From positions 1 to 32,114 of IMG/VR virus record IMGVR_UViG_3300023112_000063: a stretch of DNA of 32,114 bases; one strand, written 5' to 3'. The stretch comes from a virus. The number at the start of each line of letters is the position of its first letter. The stretch's first letter is position 1. Shown piece after piece: positions 1-6,861 of the stretch. The position numbers were made by a program, and so were the translations under genes. The notes beneath the pieces are model-generated. The model had not been told where the DNA came from. It ran no database searches and saw nothing but the letters and a program-made list of their open reading frames with translations.

Positions 1-27
1 ATGGTATTGTGGAGTAATTCAATATAA
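1..27 (+). CDS. Possible 3' end of a gene cut by the window edge
   Basis: The frame starting at base 1 reads eight sense codons and then the tandem stop TAA-TGA. The sequence around this stop (TAATGACAAGGCTAT, 25-39) recurs on the - strand at the stop of the Cys-rich gene ending at 31160. TAATGACAAG also recurs at the stop of the partial gene ending at 32051. That shared gene-end motif is the only reason to believe a gene ends here. Nothing can be said about function. Confidence 0.3.
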   Translation: MVLWSNSI

Positions 28-82
28 TGACAAGGCTATGTTTCGTTGCCTTAAAACGAAGCTAATTATTAACTGAAATATT

Positions 83-280
83 ATGATCAATGAAAATATA
101 GCCAATGTTATGAATATAGACTCATACAATGATATTGTTGAGTTAATGAGTAAGCACGGGTTTAAACAGTATAAAGATGGTAGTATATCAAGACCTAGTA
201 CAGGTTGCTCATTCTCTTTTGAATGCTTGAATAGGTATGCTTCATTAATGGACTTTCAATTAGATTGGTCTTATTCATAA
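83..280 (+). CDS. Small hypothetical protein, 65 aa
   Basis: A 65-residue protein of unknown function with no recognised domain. It has an acidic, helix-prone N-terminus (residues 1-25) and a short region rich in Ser, Cys and aromatics near the C-terminus. The start ATG follows the AT-rich leader usual here. Its TAA stop is the first base triplet of the hairpin element at 278-325, so gene and hairpin look like one unit. It is the first complete gene of the + strand accessory array that also carries two methyltransferases. Confidence 0.55.
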   Translation: MINENIANVMNIDSYNDIVELMSKHGFKQYKDGSISRPSTGCSFSFECLNRYASLMDFQLDWSYS

Positions 281-325
281 CGGTTAGTATAAGGCGCGTT
301 TTAATGCACTTTATATGTTGTTAGC
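278..325 (+). repeat. Gene-end hairpin, family 1, copy 1 (attC-like)
   Basis: The element begins with the stop codon of the preceding gene (TAACGGTTA) and ends in TTGTTAGC. It folds into a 12-nt-arm stem, GTATAAGGCGCG (287-298) against TGCACTTTATAT (305-316), with loop TTTTAA and a few G-T wobbles. It is nearly the same sequence as copy 2 at 897-945. There is no T-run after the stem, so it is not a standard intrinsic terminator. The TAAC...GTTAGC ends outside an inner stem recall integron attC sites, but the ends depart from the attC core consensus. Confidence 0.7.
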
Positions 326-360
326 TACTGTAATCGGATTAATAAACTAAAATTTAAAAT

Positions 361-567
361 ATGACACCAAAAGAAAAAGCAGAGGAATTGTATAACATAT
401 TTGATATTATAATATACTCTGACCAAGACGAACACGACCAATGTAAAGGATGTGCTATAAGATGTGCAGAACAAGTTATAAATACATACGATTTGGAAGG
501 GTATGACGAAGAAGATAGCAAGATGGAATATTGGCAACAAGTAAAGCAAGAGATTAGCTTATTGTAG
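361..567 (+). CDS. Small acidic hypothetical protein, 68 aa
   Basis: A 68-residue acidic protein beginning MTPKEKAEELYN. It has one CxxC-like pair (CKGCAIRC, about residues 28-35) and is predicted mostly helical. Small proteins with this type of N-terminus are common in Bacteroidota phages, but I know of no assigned function. The start follows a leader (AATAAACTAAAATTTAAAAT) that resembles the leaders of the other genes in this array. The stop lies in TAGCTAATGACAAAAATAGAG, a linker also seen on the - strand between the genes at 28291 and 28271. It probably shares a transcript with the next gene 29 bases downstream. Confidence 0.7.
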   Translation: MTPKEKAEELYNIFDIIIYSDQDEHDQCKGCAIRCAEQVINTYDLEGYDEEDSKMEYWQQVKQEISLL

Positions 568-596
568 CTAATGACAAAAATAGAGGAAGTAAAATT

Positions 597-896
597 ATGA
601 GAGATAAATTAGAGGAATTGATACAAGAGGAATGGGTTGGTAAAAACTGTAAGGATGAATTGATTGAAATTTTATTGCCTTTATTTCCTGTTATCAAATG
701 GGTGGCGATTACAGAGAGAACTCCACCAAGACCCGATGAAGATTATAAGGTATGTGTAAGGAATAAAAATAAAGAGGGAGGAATACCAATCCAAGATATT
801 CAGCAATTCACAAGTGACGGGGTGTTTGTTGGTGGTAATCCAGATGTTTGGGAACAGGTTGTTTATTGGGCTGAAATTGATAAGCCACCTTTTTGA
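597..896 (+). CDS. DUF551-like small protein with a shared helical N-terminal module, 99 aa
   Basis: Residues 1-32 form an acidic helical module that resembles the N-termini of the proteins starting at 2417, 28271 and 28539. From about residue 33 (KWVAITERTPP) onward the sequence looks like the small phage DUF551 family. That family typically has a WI(S/A)V..RLP start and a W-x-P/E end, here VVYWAEI. The role of DUF551 proteins is unknown. The junction of the two parts falls at GTTATC (690-695), where the related genes have GTTAGC. The stop TGA is followed at once by the hairpin at 897-945. DUF551 assignment is by eye. Confidence 0.65.
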   Translation: MRDKLEELIQEEWVGKNCKDELIEILLPLFPVIKWVAITERTPPRPDEDYKVCVRNKNKEGGIPIQDIQQFTSDGVFVGGNPDVWEQVVYWAEIDKPPF

Positions 897-945
897 TAAC
901 GTACTTGTATAAGGTGCGTTTTAATGCACTTTATACGTTGTTAGC
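897..945 (+). repeat. Gene-end hairpin, family 1, copy 2 (attC-like)
   Basis: The stem is GTATAAGGTGCG (907-918) and TGCACTTTATAC (925-936), twelve pairs including two G-T wobbles, closed by loop TTTTAA. The element starts TAACGTACTT and ends CGTTGTTAGC, and differs from copy 1 (278-325) at only a few positions. No T-tract follows. The next gene starts about 40 bases after GTTAGC, behind an AT-rich leader like the one after copy 1. Confidence 0.75.
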
Positions 946-985
946 ATTAGTACGGATTTAGAATTATAAACTTAAAAATAAAATT

Positions 986-1603
986 ATGAGAATATTAGTA
1001 GCTTGTGAAGAAAGCCAGGCAGTAACAAAAGAATTAAGAAAGTTAGGACACCAAGCCTATAGTTGTGACATATTAGACCAAAGCGGAGGACACCCCGAAT
1101 GGCACATTAAAGGAGATGCAGTAAAAGAAGCGTATAGTGGTAAGTATGATATGATGATTTGCTTTACACCTTGCACACATTTAGCAGTAAGTGGAGCGAG
1201 ACACTTTAAAGAAAAAATTGCGGATGGTAGACAGCAACAGGGTATTGATTTATTTATGAGCTTTGTAAATGCACCGATTGAAAAAATAGCGATTGAAAAC
1301 CCTATTGGAATTATGAGTACAAGATACAGAAAGCCAAACCAAATAATACAGCCATGGCAGTTTGGAGATAAAGCACAAAAAAGCACTTGCTTGTGGTTGA
1401 AAAACTTACCAGAATTAACACCTACCGACATAGTGGAAAAAGGAGAGTTTTTTGAATTTACAAGTAAAAAAGGAGTAAAAAAGAAAATGGCAATGTGGTA
1501 CTATAAGGCTTTGCAAGATGCTAAAACACCAGCAGAAAGAAGCACTTTAAGAAGTAAAACATTTGGAGGTATTGCAAAAGCTATGGCAGAGCAGTGGACT
1601 TAG
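986..1603 (+). CDS. Cytosine DNA methyltransferase-like protein, 205 aa
   Basis: Likely a compact, phage-type relative of C5-cytosine DNA methyltransferases. The N-terminus MRILVACEESQAVTKELR is in the place of the SAM-binding motif I. FTPCTHLAVSG (about residues 60-70) holds the Pro-Cys of motif IV, with C63 the candidate nucleophile. IAIENPIGIM (101-110) holds the ENP of motif VI. At 205 residues it is shorter than full C5 enzymes and lacks an obvious separate target-recognition domain. Enzymatic activity is therefore inferred, not certain. No restriction enzyme lies beside it, so protection of phage DNA from host restriction is the probable role. It is flanked by family 1 hairpins on both sides. 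Confidence 0.75.
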   Translation: MRILVACEESQAVTKELRKLGHQAYSCDILDQSGGHPEWHIKGDAVKEAYSGKYDMMICFTPCTHLAVSGARHFKEKIADGRQQQGIDLFMSFVNAPIEKIAIENPIGIMSTRYRKPNQIIQPWQFGDKAQKSTCLWLKNLPELTPTDIVEKGEFFEFTSKKGVKKKMAMWYYKALQDAKTPAERSTLRSKTFGGIAKAMAEQWT

Positions 1604-1610
1604 TATTAAT

Positions 1611-1663
1611 GCTAACGGTTAGTATATGAGCCGTTTTTTCTATGGCTTATATACATTGTTAGC
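1611..1663 (+). repeat. Gene-end hairpin, family 1, copy 3 (attC-like)
   Basis: Outer arms GCTAAC (1611-1616) and GTTAGC (1658-1663) are exact complements. The inner stem GTATATGAGCC (1622-1632) pairs with GGCTTATATAC (1644-1654), eleven pairs with one wobble, around an 11-nt loop. Unequal unpaired spacers (5 and 3 nt) separate outer and inner stems. This layout of short conserved outer arms, spacer and variable inner stem is how attC sites are built. It sits between two methyltransferase genes. Confidence 0.8.
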
Positions 1664-1697
1664 CACAGTACTATTAACAAACTAAAATAAATAGATT

Positions 1698-2393
1698 ATG
1701 AAATACATGGGGAGTAAAAACACAATAGGAAAACAAATTTTACCTATAATGTTAGAAAACAGAAACAGCAGGACTTGGGTAGAGCCATTTGTTGGCGGTG
1801 CAAATATGATTGATAAAGTAGATGGTAAAAGAATTGGCGCTGACTATAATAAACAATTAATTAGAATGTGGAGTGCTTTACAAGAAGGTTGGAATATGCC
1901 TGAGTTTGTAAGCGAAGAAGAGTATAAAGATTTAAGAATTAACCAAAACGAAAGACCTGCAGAGCTTGTTTCTTTTGTTGGATTTAATACAAGTTTTGGA
2001 GGTAAATGGTTTGGCGGTTATGCAAGAGGTAAAAACAGTAAGGGAGAACCAAGAAACTACACTGCAGAAGGTAAAAGAAATATATTAAAACAATTACCAA
2101 AGATACAAGATGTTAAATTCATACATAGCAGTTATCAAGATTTAGAAATACCTGATAATAGTTTGATTTATTGCGACCCACCTTATGAAGGGACTACTGG
2201 GTATAAAGATAAGTTTAGCCATTTAGAATTTTGGGAATGGTGCAGACAAAAAACAAAAGAAGGGCATTTAGTTTACGTAAGTGAATACAATGCACCTGCA
2301 GACTTTAAATGTGTTTGGAGTAAAACAATTAACTGTGATTTAGCAAAGACAAATAAAGATAGAACAGAGAAGCTATTTGTGTATTGTGGCTAA
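1698..2393 (+). CDS. Dam-type (D12 class) adenine-N6 DNA methyltransferase, 231 aa
   Basis: Transfers a methyl group from SAM to adenine N6 in DNA. Visible motifs are KYMGSK at the N-terminus, the motif I equivalent EPFVGGANM (29-37, FVGG), and the catalytic DPPY at 160-163 in YCDPPYEGT. The order (motif X, I, then IV) is that of the alpha or D12 group, to which Dam belongs. The length is slightly shorter than E. coli Dam (278 aa). There is no adjacent restriction gene, so this is an orphan enzyme, perhaps for anti-restriction or regulation. It is flanked upstream by the third hairpin element. Its stop TAATGA leads directly into the following small gene. Confidence 0.92.
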   Translation: MKYMGSKNTIGKQILPIMLENRNSRTWVEPFVGGANMIDKVDGKRIGADYNKQLIRMWSALQEGWNMPEFVSEEEYKDLRINQNERPAELVSFVGFNTSFGGKWFGGYARGKNSKGEPRNYTAEGKRNILKQLPKIQDVKFIHSSYQDLEIPDNSLIYCDPPYEGTTGYKDKFSHLEFWEWCRQKTKEGHLVYVSEYNAPADFKCVWSKTINCDLAKTNKDRTEKLFVYCG

Positions 2394-2416
2394 TGATAAA
2401 TATAAAACTTGAAGCG

Positions 2417-2686
2417 ATGGAAAAGAAAATAAAAGAATTATTATATGATACTGACTTAAAGACTGATGAGATTGAATCCCTCACAAAAGAGCTTTTGGGT
2501 TTATATAATGTTAGCAAACGTAATATTGCTATCGGTGATTATGTGTGGTACAATGAGCGAATAAACAAAGTGACAAATGTAAGGTTTAACGACCATTTTT
2601 GGATAAACAAAGAAATTCAATTATTTGATATTGAAGCGAGGTTAACAACGGATGTAAGTACAAAGAATTTGCGTTATGTTTGCTAA
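2417..2686 (+). CDS. Small protein with shared helical N-terminal module, 89 aa
   Basis: The ATG at 2417 is preferred to upstream ATGs because TTGAAGCGAT before it also precedes the related - strand gene starting at 28539. Residues 1-35 (ending LGLYNVSK) are an acidic helical module shared with the proteins starting at 597, 28271 and 28539. The rest (RNIAIGDYVWYNERINKV onward) is a different, beta-rich part of unknown function. The codons for Val-Ser at the junction read GTTAGC (2510-2515). The stop codon lies inside the GCTAAC that starts the long repeat at 2681. Function unknown. Confidence 0.65.
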   Translation: MEKKIKELLYDTDLKTDEIESLTKELLGLYNVSKRNIAIGDYVWYNERINKVTNVRFNDHFWINKEIQLFDIEARLTTDVSTKNLRYVC

Positions 2687-2764
2687 CACATCGCTAGACG
2701 TAACAAAAGATACCAAATATGCATTTAAATCAATTAAAGATAGTGTATTATGGTATCTTTTGTT
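2681..2764 (+). repeat. Long repeat copy A with 13-bp hairpin (family 2)
   Basis: Bases 2681-2717 (starting TGCTAACACATCGCTAG, ending AGATACCAAA) recur almost exactly at 27994-28030 and 30170-30205, both on the - strand. Each copy begins at the stop codon of a gene or just beyond it. Here AACAAAAGATACC (2702-2714) pairs perfectly with GGTATCTTTTGTT (2752-2764), a 13-bp stem with a 37-nt loop. It closes the + strand array, just before the converging lysis operon. The right arm contains a T-rich segment, so a role in termination is possible. Confidence 0.75.
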
Positions 2765-2819
2765 TGTCTATTTACTTCTTTTAAATATTCTTGATTTTGC
2801 TTATACGTTCAATACGCTA

Positions 2820-3314
2820 TCACTTAATAAAATCCTTCATCTTACTACCTGCGCTACTTCCTCTGTGAAATTGCACTATAGCTGAAAACTGACCAGTAAC
2901 TGCTGCGTATATACCCAATACTCCAGTAAAATCAACATTTACATTATCAACTAATTTGAAATACTTAGCAACTATAAAAATAGTCATTGCTCCCCAAATA
3001 ATGCCTATGAATAAATCTAAAATAAAAGGAACGTTCTTTGCCATCCAACTGGAAAATTGAGATTTTTGTATCTCAGTATTATTAGACCTAGCATTACTTA
3101 AATCTTCACGGTCTAATTGAAGTAATGAAATCGCTTCTTGTTTATTCTGATCACTAATCTCTGTAGAGGTAGTAATCATATCACTTATAGTATTTAGTGC
3201 CTTAAATCCCGTAGCATTACCTACAGCAGTCAGTATTGGGTCGCCAATGTCTCCAAGGTCTTTTAGGAATGTCCCTATTCTTGTTTTACCGTTATCGTCT
3301 TTAAATTTTCCCAT
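2820..3314 (-). CDS. Holin-like membrane protein, 164 aa
   Basis: Last gene of the - strand lysis block. The N-terminal ~75 residues are soluble and mixed in charge. Two hydrophobic stretches follow: about 93-113 (VPFILDLFIGIIWGAMTIFIV) and about 127-147 (VDFTGVLGIYAAVTGQFSAIV). The C-terminus, FHRGSSAGSKMKDFIK, is basic. That plan, and the RGSSxGSK ending, fits phage holin-like or 3TM-holin-related proteins that make membrane lesions for endolysin release. Placement next to the endolysin supports a lysis role. Family assignment is inferred from the membrane layout and context, so it could also be another lysis-related membrane protein. Confidence 0.65.
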   Translation of the reverse strand: MGKFKDDNGKTRIGTFLKDLGDIGDPILTAVGNATGFKALNTISDMITTSTEISDQNKQEAISLLQLDREDLSNARSNNTEIQKSQFSSWMAKNVPFILDLFIGIIWGAMTIFIVAKYFKLVDNVNVDFTGVLGIYAAVTGQFSAIVQFHRGSSAGSKMKDFIK

Positions 3315-3318
3315 AATT

Positions 3319-3741
3319 TTATTTGATTAATTGATATTGCTCTCCAAATACCCTGCTTAATATATCTCCCCCAGAGTATGGTTTCTCTAAGAAATCAGTA
3401 ACCCCTGTTTTCTTCTTGAAATCAGATATCATCGAACTTGTTATGTATGCTGATAGAACTGTGCTTTTTATGTTTGGGAATAAATATTTTATCTCTTTTA
3501 GTATTTCATCACCATTATGATTAGGCATTCTGTAATCGCAAAAAATGTGATCTATTTTATTACTATTTACTACGTTTATAGCCTCATTTTTGTTAGACGC
3601 TATAAATATGTTGGCGTCTCTTCTGAACTGTCCTTTAAAGGCTGATAGGTTTTCTTTCTGGTCATCTATCATTAATATATTTAAACGATAAGATAATACA
3701 TCCTTAAATATTTTTATATATTCCCTATTTTCTTTGTTCAT
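3319..3741 (-). CDS. Stand-alone response-regulator receiver (REC) domain protein, 140 aa
   Basis: A single CheY-like receiver domain with no output domain. NILMIDDQKEN supplies the acidic pair D26-D27. HIFCDYRMPNHNG contains the phospho-acceptor D69. VLSAY gives the switch Ser at 97, and DFLEKPY gives the conserved Lys-Pro (K120-P121). All residues needed for phosphorylation and Mg2+ binding are present, so it looks functional. It lies between the holin-like gene and the small TM gene of the lysis block, overlapping the latter by 17 bases. No histidine kinase is visible in the window. It could take phosphate from host kinases, or serve as a lysis-timing input. That role is inference; the domain is clear. 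Confidence 0.9.
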   Translation of the reverse strand: MNKENREYIKIFKDVLSYRLNILMIDDQKENLSAFKGQFRRDANIFIASNKNEAINVVNSNKIDHIFCDYRMPNHNGDEILKEIKYLFPNIKSTVLSAYITSSMISDFKKKTGVTDFLEKPYSGGDILSRVFGEQYQLIK

Positions 3742-3976
3742 TTATTATGATGTCTTTTAATGAAGTCATAATCTCCTTAATTTCCCTATCAAGAATATTC
3801 CTTTCCCTAGTCAATTCATTACTTTCCGCTATAACTGTAATCGCTCCCTTAAGTGTATTTGAGAAATCTTTTTGATCCTCTCTATTTATACTTACCTGTT
3901 TAAGTAGTTGATGCCATAGTATCCCAATTCCCCCCAGAAGTGCAGCAAAAATTGTCTCTATTTTGTAATCTTCCAT
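3725..3976 (-). CDS. Small membrane protein of the lysis block, 83 aa
   Basis: The ATG at 3976 (MEDYKIETIFAALLGG) is preferred because AATT-ATG is the usual context here. A longer frame would overlap the endolysin gene. Residues about 6-24 form one hydrophobic helix. The remainder is a charged, coiled-coil-like helix rich in Glu, Arg and Lys. One TM segment followed by a coiled coil, next to an endolysin, suggests a second holin, antiholin or spanin-like protein. No lipobox is seen. It overlaps the receiver-domain gene, consistent with translational coupling. Confidence 0.65.
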   Translation of the reverse strand: MEDYKIETIFAALLGGIGILWHQLLKQVSINREDQKDFSNTLKGAITVIAESNELTRERNILDREIKEIMTSLKDIIINEQRK

Positions 3977-4001
3977 AATTATAAACCCATAGCTAGTGTG
4001 T

Positions 4002-4397
4002 TTAATTAATTTGAAAGTGAGCGCCATCTTTTCCCCATAATTCTTGTCCCCATTGCAATTCCACACAATACAAGTCCATTGCCACTTTCTGTAAATGCTT
4101 TGCTATAGGCTCTAAATACTTTAAATCCCAGCTTGCCTTACCATCTACATAAGCGAATAAATCAAAAGCTTTTCCAGTTTTATGGTAACTGTTTAAAGTC
4201 CACGTTACAGGACTTCTATGTAACTCAGTAGTTCTACCTATAGCATACATTTTTATTTGATCTTCTTCTGTTCTTAAGCCCCCAAATTTTGGGATGCCAA
4301 AGTCGTAAGGACTTGTCTTTATGCCGTCTAATAATATATCAATTAGAACGGGTTCAATACCCTCCAATCTGTTAAGGCTTATTTTACTTAAGTTCAT
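4002..4397 (-). CDS. Endolysin, M15 family L-alanyl-D-glutamate / D-Ala-D-Ala peptidase-like, 131 aa
   Basis: Predicted peptidoglycan peptidase for lysis at the end of infection. It shows the M15 signatures GGLRTEEDQ (39-47), SYHKTGKAFDL (70-80) with zinc ligands H72 and D79, and WGKDGAHFQ (121-129) with the third ligand H127. The length (131 aa) is close to the single-domain T5 endolysin (137 aa). There is no signal peptide or cell-wall-binding domain, as expected for a phage of Gram-negative hosts. It follows the tail spike gene by two bases and precedes the membrane lysis genes. Confidence 0.9.
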   Translation of the reverse strand: MNLSKISLNRLEGIEPVLIDILLDGIKTSPYDFGIPKFGGLRTEEDQIKMYAIGRTTELHRSPVTWTLNSYHKTGKAFDLFAYVDGKASWDLKYLEPIAKHLQKVAMDLYCVELQWGQELWGKDGAHFQIN

Positions 4398-4399
4398 AA

Positions 4400-6502
4400 T
4401 TAATAAAATCCACTATTATCTCTGGCTAAATCTAATAATATAACCTCTGAAGCAGGTAGTGTTGTGTTATTAGCCACTGTAGACAGTCCGCTTGTTTGAT
4501 CAGAGAATGCCCCGTCAGAAACATTATACTCTATAAATGCATTATATCTTGGCTCAAGTCCTGTCGCTCTACCTAACCTAACAGCTGTTGAAAATCCTAT
4601 TATAGTATTATGCCTAACAATCACCCCGTTTAATTCAGTGTTTTTAGTTACATCTGTAGGATATGCAAAGATTGCATATGTAGCATTAGAGTTTCCAATG
4701 AGAGTGTTATTCTCTACAACCATACCGGGTGTCACTTCTAGTGAAATGTTAGAATCAGAATCCTTTCTCTGTGTAATAATGTTGTTTTTAATATTGACTC
4801 CAATATAAGATGACCGCCCTTTTGTTCCGGCTCCTACATTCGTGTTTTGTCTGAATCCGTTACTATATCCAGACACTGTGTTGCCTGATATGTTAAAGTT
4901 ACGTCCTCCGTAGAAATAATCAGTATTAGTTGAACCGTCTGATTTCAAGTATGTCGTTGCCGCTAAGTCTAACATCATCCAGTTAGTCAGGTCTATGCTT
5001 TGAGACACAGCTTGATTCACAAAAGTGTTATCTTTTAACGATACACCCACACATAAGTTAAACGCAATATGATTAGCATAATCAAGATTACTTATGGGAA
5101 TAGATGTAGCCAAAGGGACATAACCATCTTCGTTTATGAAGTTATTATCGCTCACTAATAAGTTAGAACAGCTTTCGAATAAACATCTACCATTTAAGAA
5201 TGTATTACCTTTTATTATTATATCATCAAATCCGCCACCTTTAGGTAACGTAAAGAGAGTTAATGTAGTAAAGTGTATATAATCGTAGTTTTCAAAGTAG
5301 TTGTCTGTTATTTTATACCCTTTCAATATACCTGATTCTGCAACAAGACCTTTACATACTCCTGATATATTAGTTGCCATATTGTTACTAACAGTTGCAA
5401 CTGAATCATTCTCAGTAGGACCATTGCTCATGATACCAAAAAAGGATCCTCCGCATGTCTCAACTGAGTTATTAGTTATGAATACATTCTTTGATCTCGC
5501 TGAATATGTAAAAGCTGCTTCATTGTGACCTGAGATACTAAGAGGTGTCTTACATACATCAACTAAGTTATTATTATCTATTTTGTTAAACCCTTCGTTA
5601 CCTGGCTCAGACTCCTTACTTATGTGTGTAAATGAACCATTCAGATTACTAGCACTATTCCCGTGAATAAGGCAGTGATCATCTAAGAATAAGTTCTCGT
5701 TAGGGATGTCTTTAAAGTGGCAGTTGTATACAACAGTGTTGCTCCCTAAGTTATCTATACTGCTGTTGTGGTTCCACCCTAAGTACTCAGTATTGTTTGA
5801 CTTATTACCATCAATATTTAATCCCGAAATGTTAATCTGCTTATTAAATGCACCTATGAATGTAAGGAGAGGGTAAACCTTTAATACCTTTGTTCCTGTT
5901 GGATAGCTTGTTGATAAATTACCATTTGTAGGCAGATTGAATGCTCCATCAACCGTTATTGTATTACCTGATATCCCTGTAATCATTTGTCTTATAGCCG
6001 ATTCCTCTTGATAAGCTGTTCCAAGGTTAGGACTTGTTACATCCAATAAGATAATATCTTCTCCTATGTTAAAGAGAGAGGCATTTGCTACATTAAAAGT
6101 AGTGTCAGATGTCCCAACGACAGTCGTGGTTGTTGTCACTTTAGCCTCTTGTCGCTTAAATGTTGCTCCTTTACCAATAAATGTTTGACGACTTAATCCT
6201 ACTAACCTGCTTGTTAATAAGTAAGTAGCTGTTGATTTAAAATCTATAACTCCTCCTTCGCCAGCTGCCGTAATTGCACTTTGTACTGCAACTGTATCAT
6301 CTGTAACACCATCGCCTATAGCTCCGTACTGTTCTGGGGTTATAGCCTCAGAAGCTACTTCACGAAACTCTAAAGCATCCTCTGCGTTATTAACAAATAC
6401 CGTCTTACCTGCTTGATCTGTATAAGTACTAGGTGTATCACTTAACTCTATAAAACTTTTAACTGCCATAACCTTACATCCCAAATCTACCGTTACTGCC
6501 AT
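4400..6502 (-). CDS. Tail spike with right-handed beta-helix (pectate-lyase-like), 700 aa
   Basis: Residues 13-50 (MAVKSFIELSDTPSTYTDQAG...) resemble the virion-attachment N-termini of Bacteroidota phage tail proteins. ITPEQYGAIGDGVTDDTVAV (54-73) is the classic start of a pectate_lyase_3 beta-helix. The long middle has many short repeats rich in Asn, Ile and Gly (NNxxxxN patterns), as in beta-helix coils. Such spikes bind, and often cleave, surface polysaccharide. The catalytic residues cannot be named from sequence alone. The ATG at 6502 overlaps the upstream stop (TAATG). The in-frame ATG at 6469 is an alternative start and fits the conserved N-terminus better. Confidence 0.85.
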   Translation of the reverse strand: MAVTVDLGCKVMAVKSFIELSDTPSTYTDQAGKTVFVNNAEDALEFREVASEAITPEQYGAIGDGVTDDTVAVQSAITAAGEGGVIDFKSTATYLLTSRLVGLSRQTFIGKGATFKRQEAKVTTTTTVVGTSDTTFNVANASLFNIGEDIILLDVTSPNLGTAYQEESAIRQMITGISGNTITVDGAFNLPTNGNLSTSYPTGTKVLKVYPLLTFIGAFNKQINISGLNIDGNKSNNTEYLGWNHNSSIDNLGSNTVVYNCHFKDIPNENLFLDDHCLIHGNSASNLNGSFTHISKESEPGNEGFNKIDNNNLVDVCKTPLSISGHNEAAFTYSARSKNVFITNNSVETCGGSFFGIMSNGPTENDSVATVSNNMATNISGVCKGLVAESGILKGYKITDNYFENYDYIHFTTLTLFTLPKGGGFDDIIIKGNTFLNGRCLFESCSNLLVSDNNFINEDGYVPLATSIPISNLDYANHIAFNLCVGVSLKDNTFVNQAVSQSIDLTNWMMLDLAATTYLKSDGSTNTDYFYGGRNFNISGNTVSGYSNGFRQNTNVGAGTKGRSSYIGVNIKNNIITQRKDSDSNISLEVTPGMVVENNTLIGNSNATYAIFAYPTDVTKNTELNGVIVRHNTIIGFSTAVRLGRATGLEPRYNAFIEYNVSDGAFSDQTSGLSTVANNTTLPASEVILLDLARDNSGFY

Positions 6503-6861
6503 TAGTTTTTAACTTTAAATTTTCCTTCAAACAACGTTCCTATTATTGCGCTATCTGTTTTATTTATTAATTTTAGCTGATAATAGTAATCAGACACTTT
6601 AAGCGATAAATCTGGCTTATTAAAAGTAATAACATTCCCATTAAAAATCATTTCACCAGTAGAGGTGCTTATAGTAGATAACACTTCAGAGGTAGGGGTG
6701 TATTTAATAATTAAATTACCATCATAAAGGTCTAAATCCATACCCTCTTCACACGCCTCAGATAACCACACGATTATTTCATTATTAAGAAATGTAAATG
6801 TGTCGTTCTGAACCCAATTCATATCTAGATTAGATGGTATAACGTCATTAAAAACTTCCAT
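6502..6861 (-). CDS. Small virion-associated protein, beta-sandwich-like, 119 aa
   Basis: Unknown function. The sequence alternates hydrophobic and polar residues, with Tyr and Ile strands near the C-terminus (YYYQLKLINKTDSAIIGTLFEGKFKV). This recalls the small beta-sandwich proteins that sit between baseplate and receptor-binding proteins. It lies between the connector-like gene and the tail spike, touching both by one-base overlaps. That makes a structural or spike-attachment role likely but unproven. Confidence 0.6.
   Translation of the reverse strand: MEVFNDVIPSNLDMNWVQNDTFTFLNNEIIVWLSEACEEGMDLDLYDGNLIIKYTPTSEVLSTISTSTGEMIFNGNVITFNKPDLSLKVSDYYYQLKLINKTDSAIIGTLFEGKFKVKN

Noticed and set aside
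1057-1431. 124-codon - strand frame
   Set aside because: It is antisense to the clear cytosine methyltransferase-like gene and has no family-like features.
278-1663. Reading the hairpins as ordinary intrinsic terminators
   Set aside because: No T-run follows the stems, and sequence conservation extends outside them to the GTTAGC ends and the next leader. Termination as a side role is not excluded.
2676-2885. 69-codon + strand frame with a hydrophobic stretch
   Set aside because: It lies over the family 2 repeat and hairpin and overlaps the end of the holin-like gene; the hydrophobic run comes from T-rich DNA.
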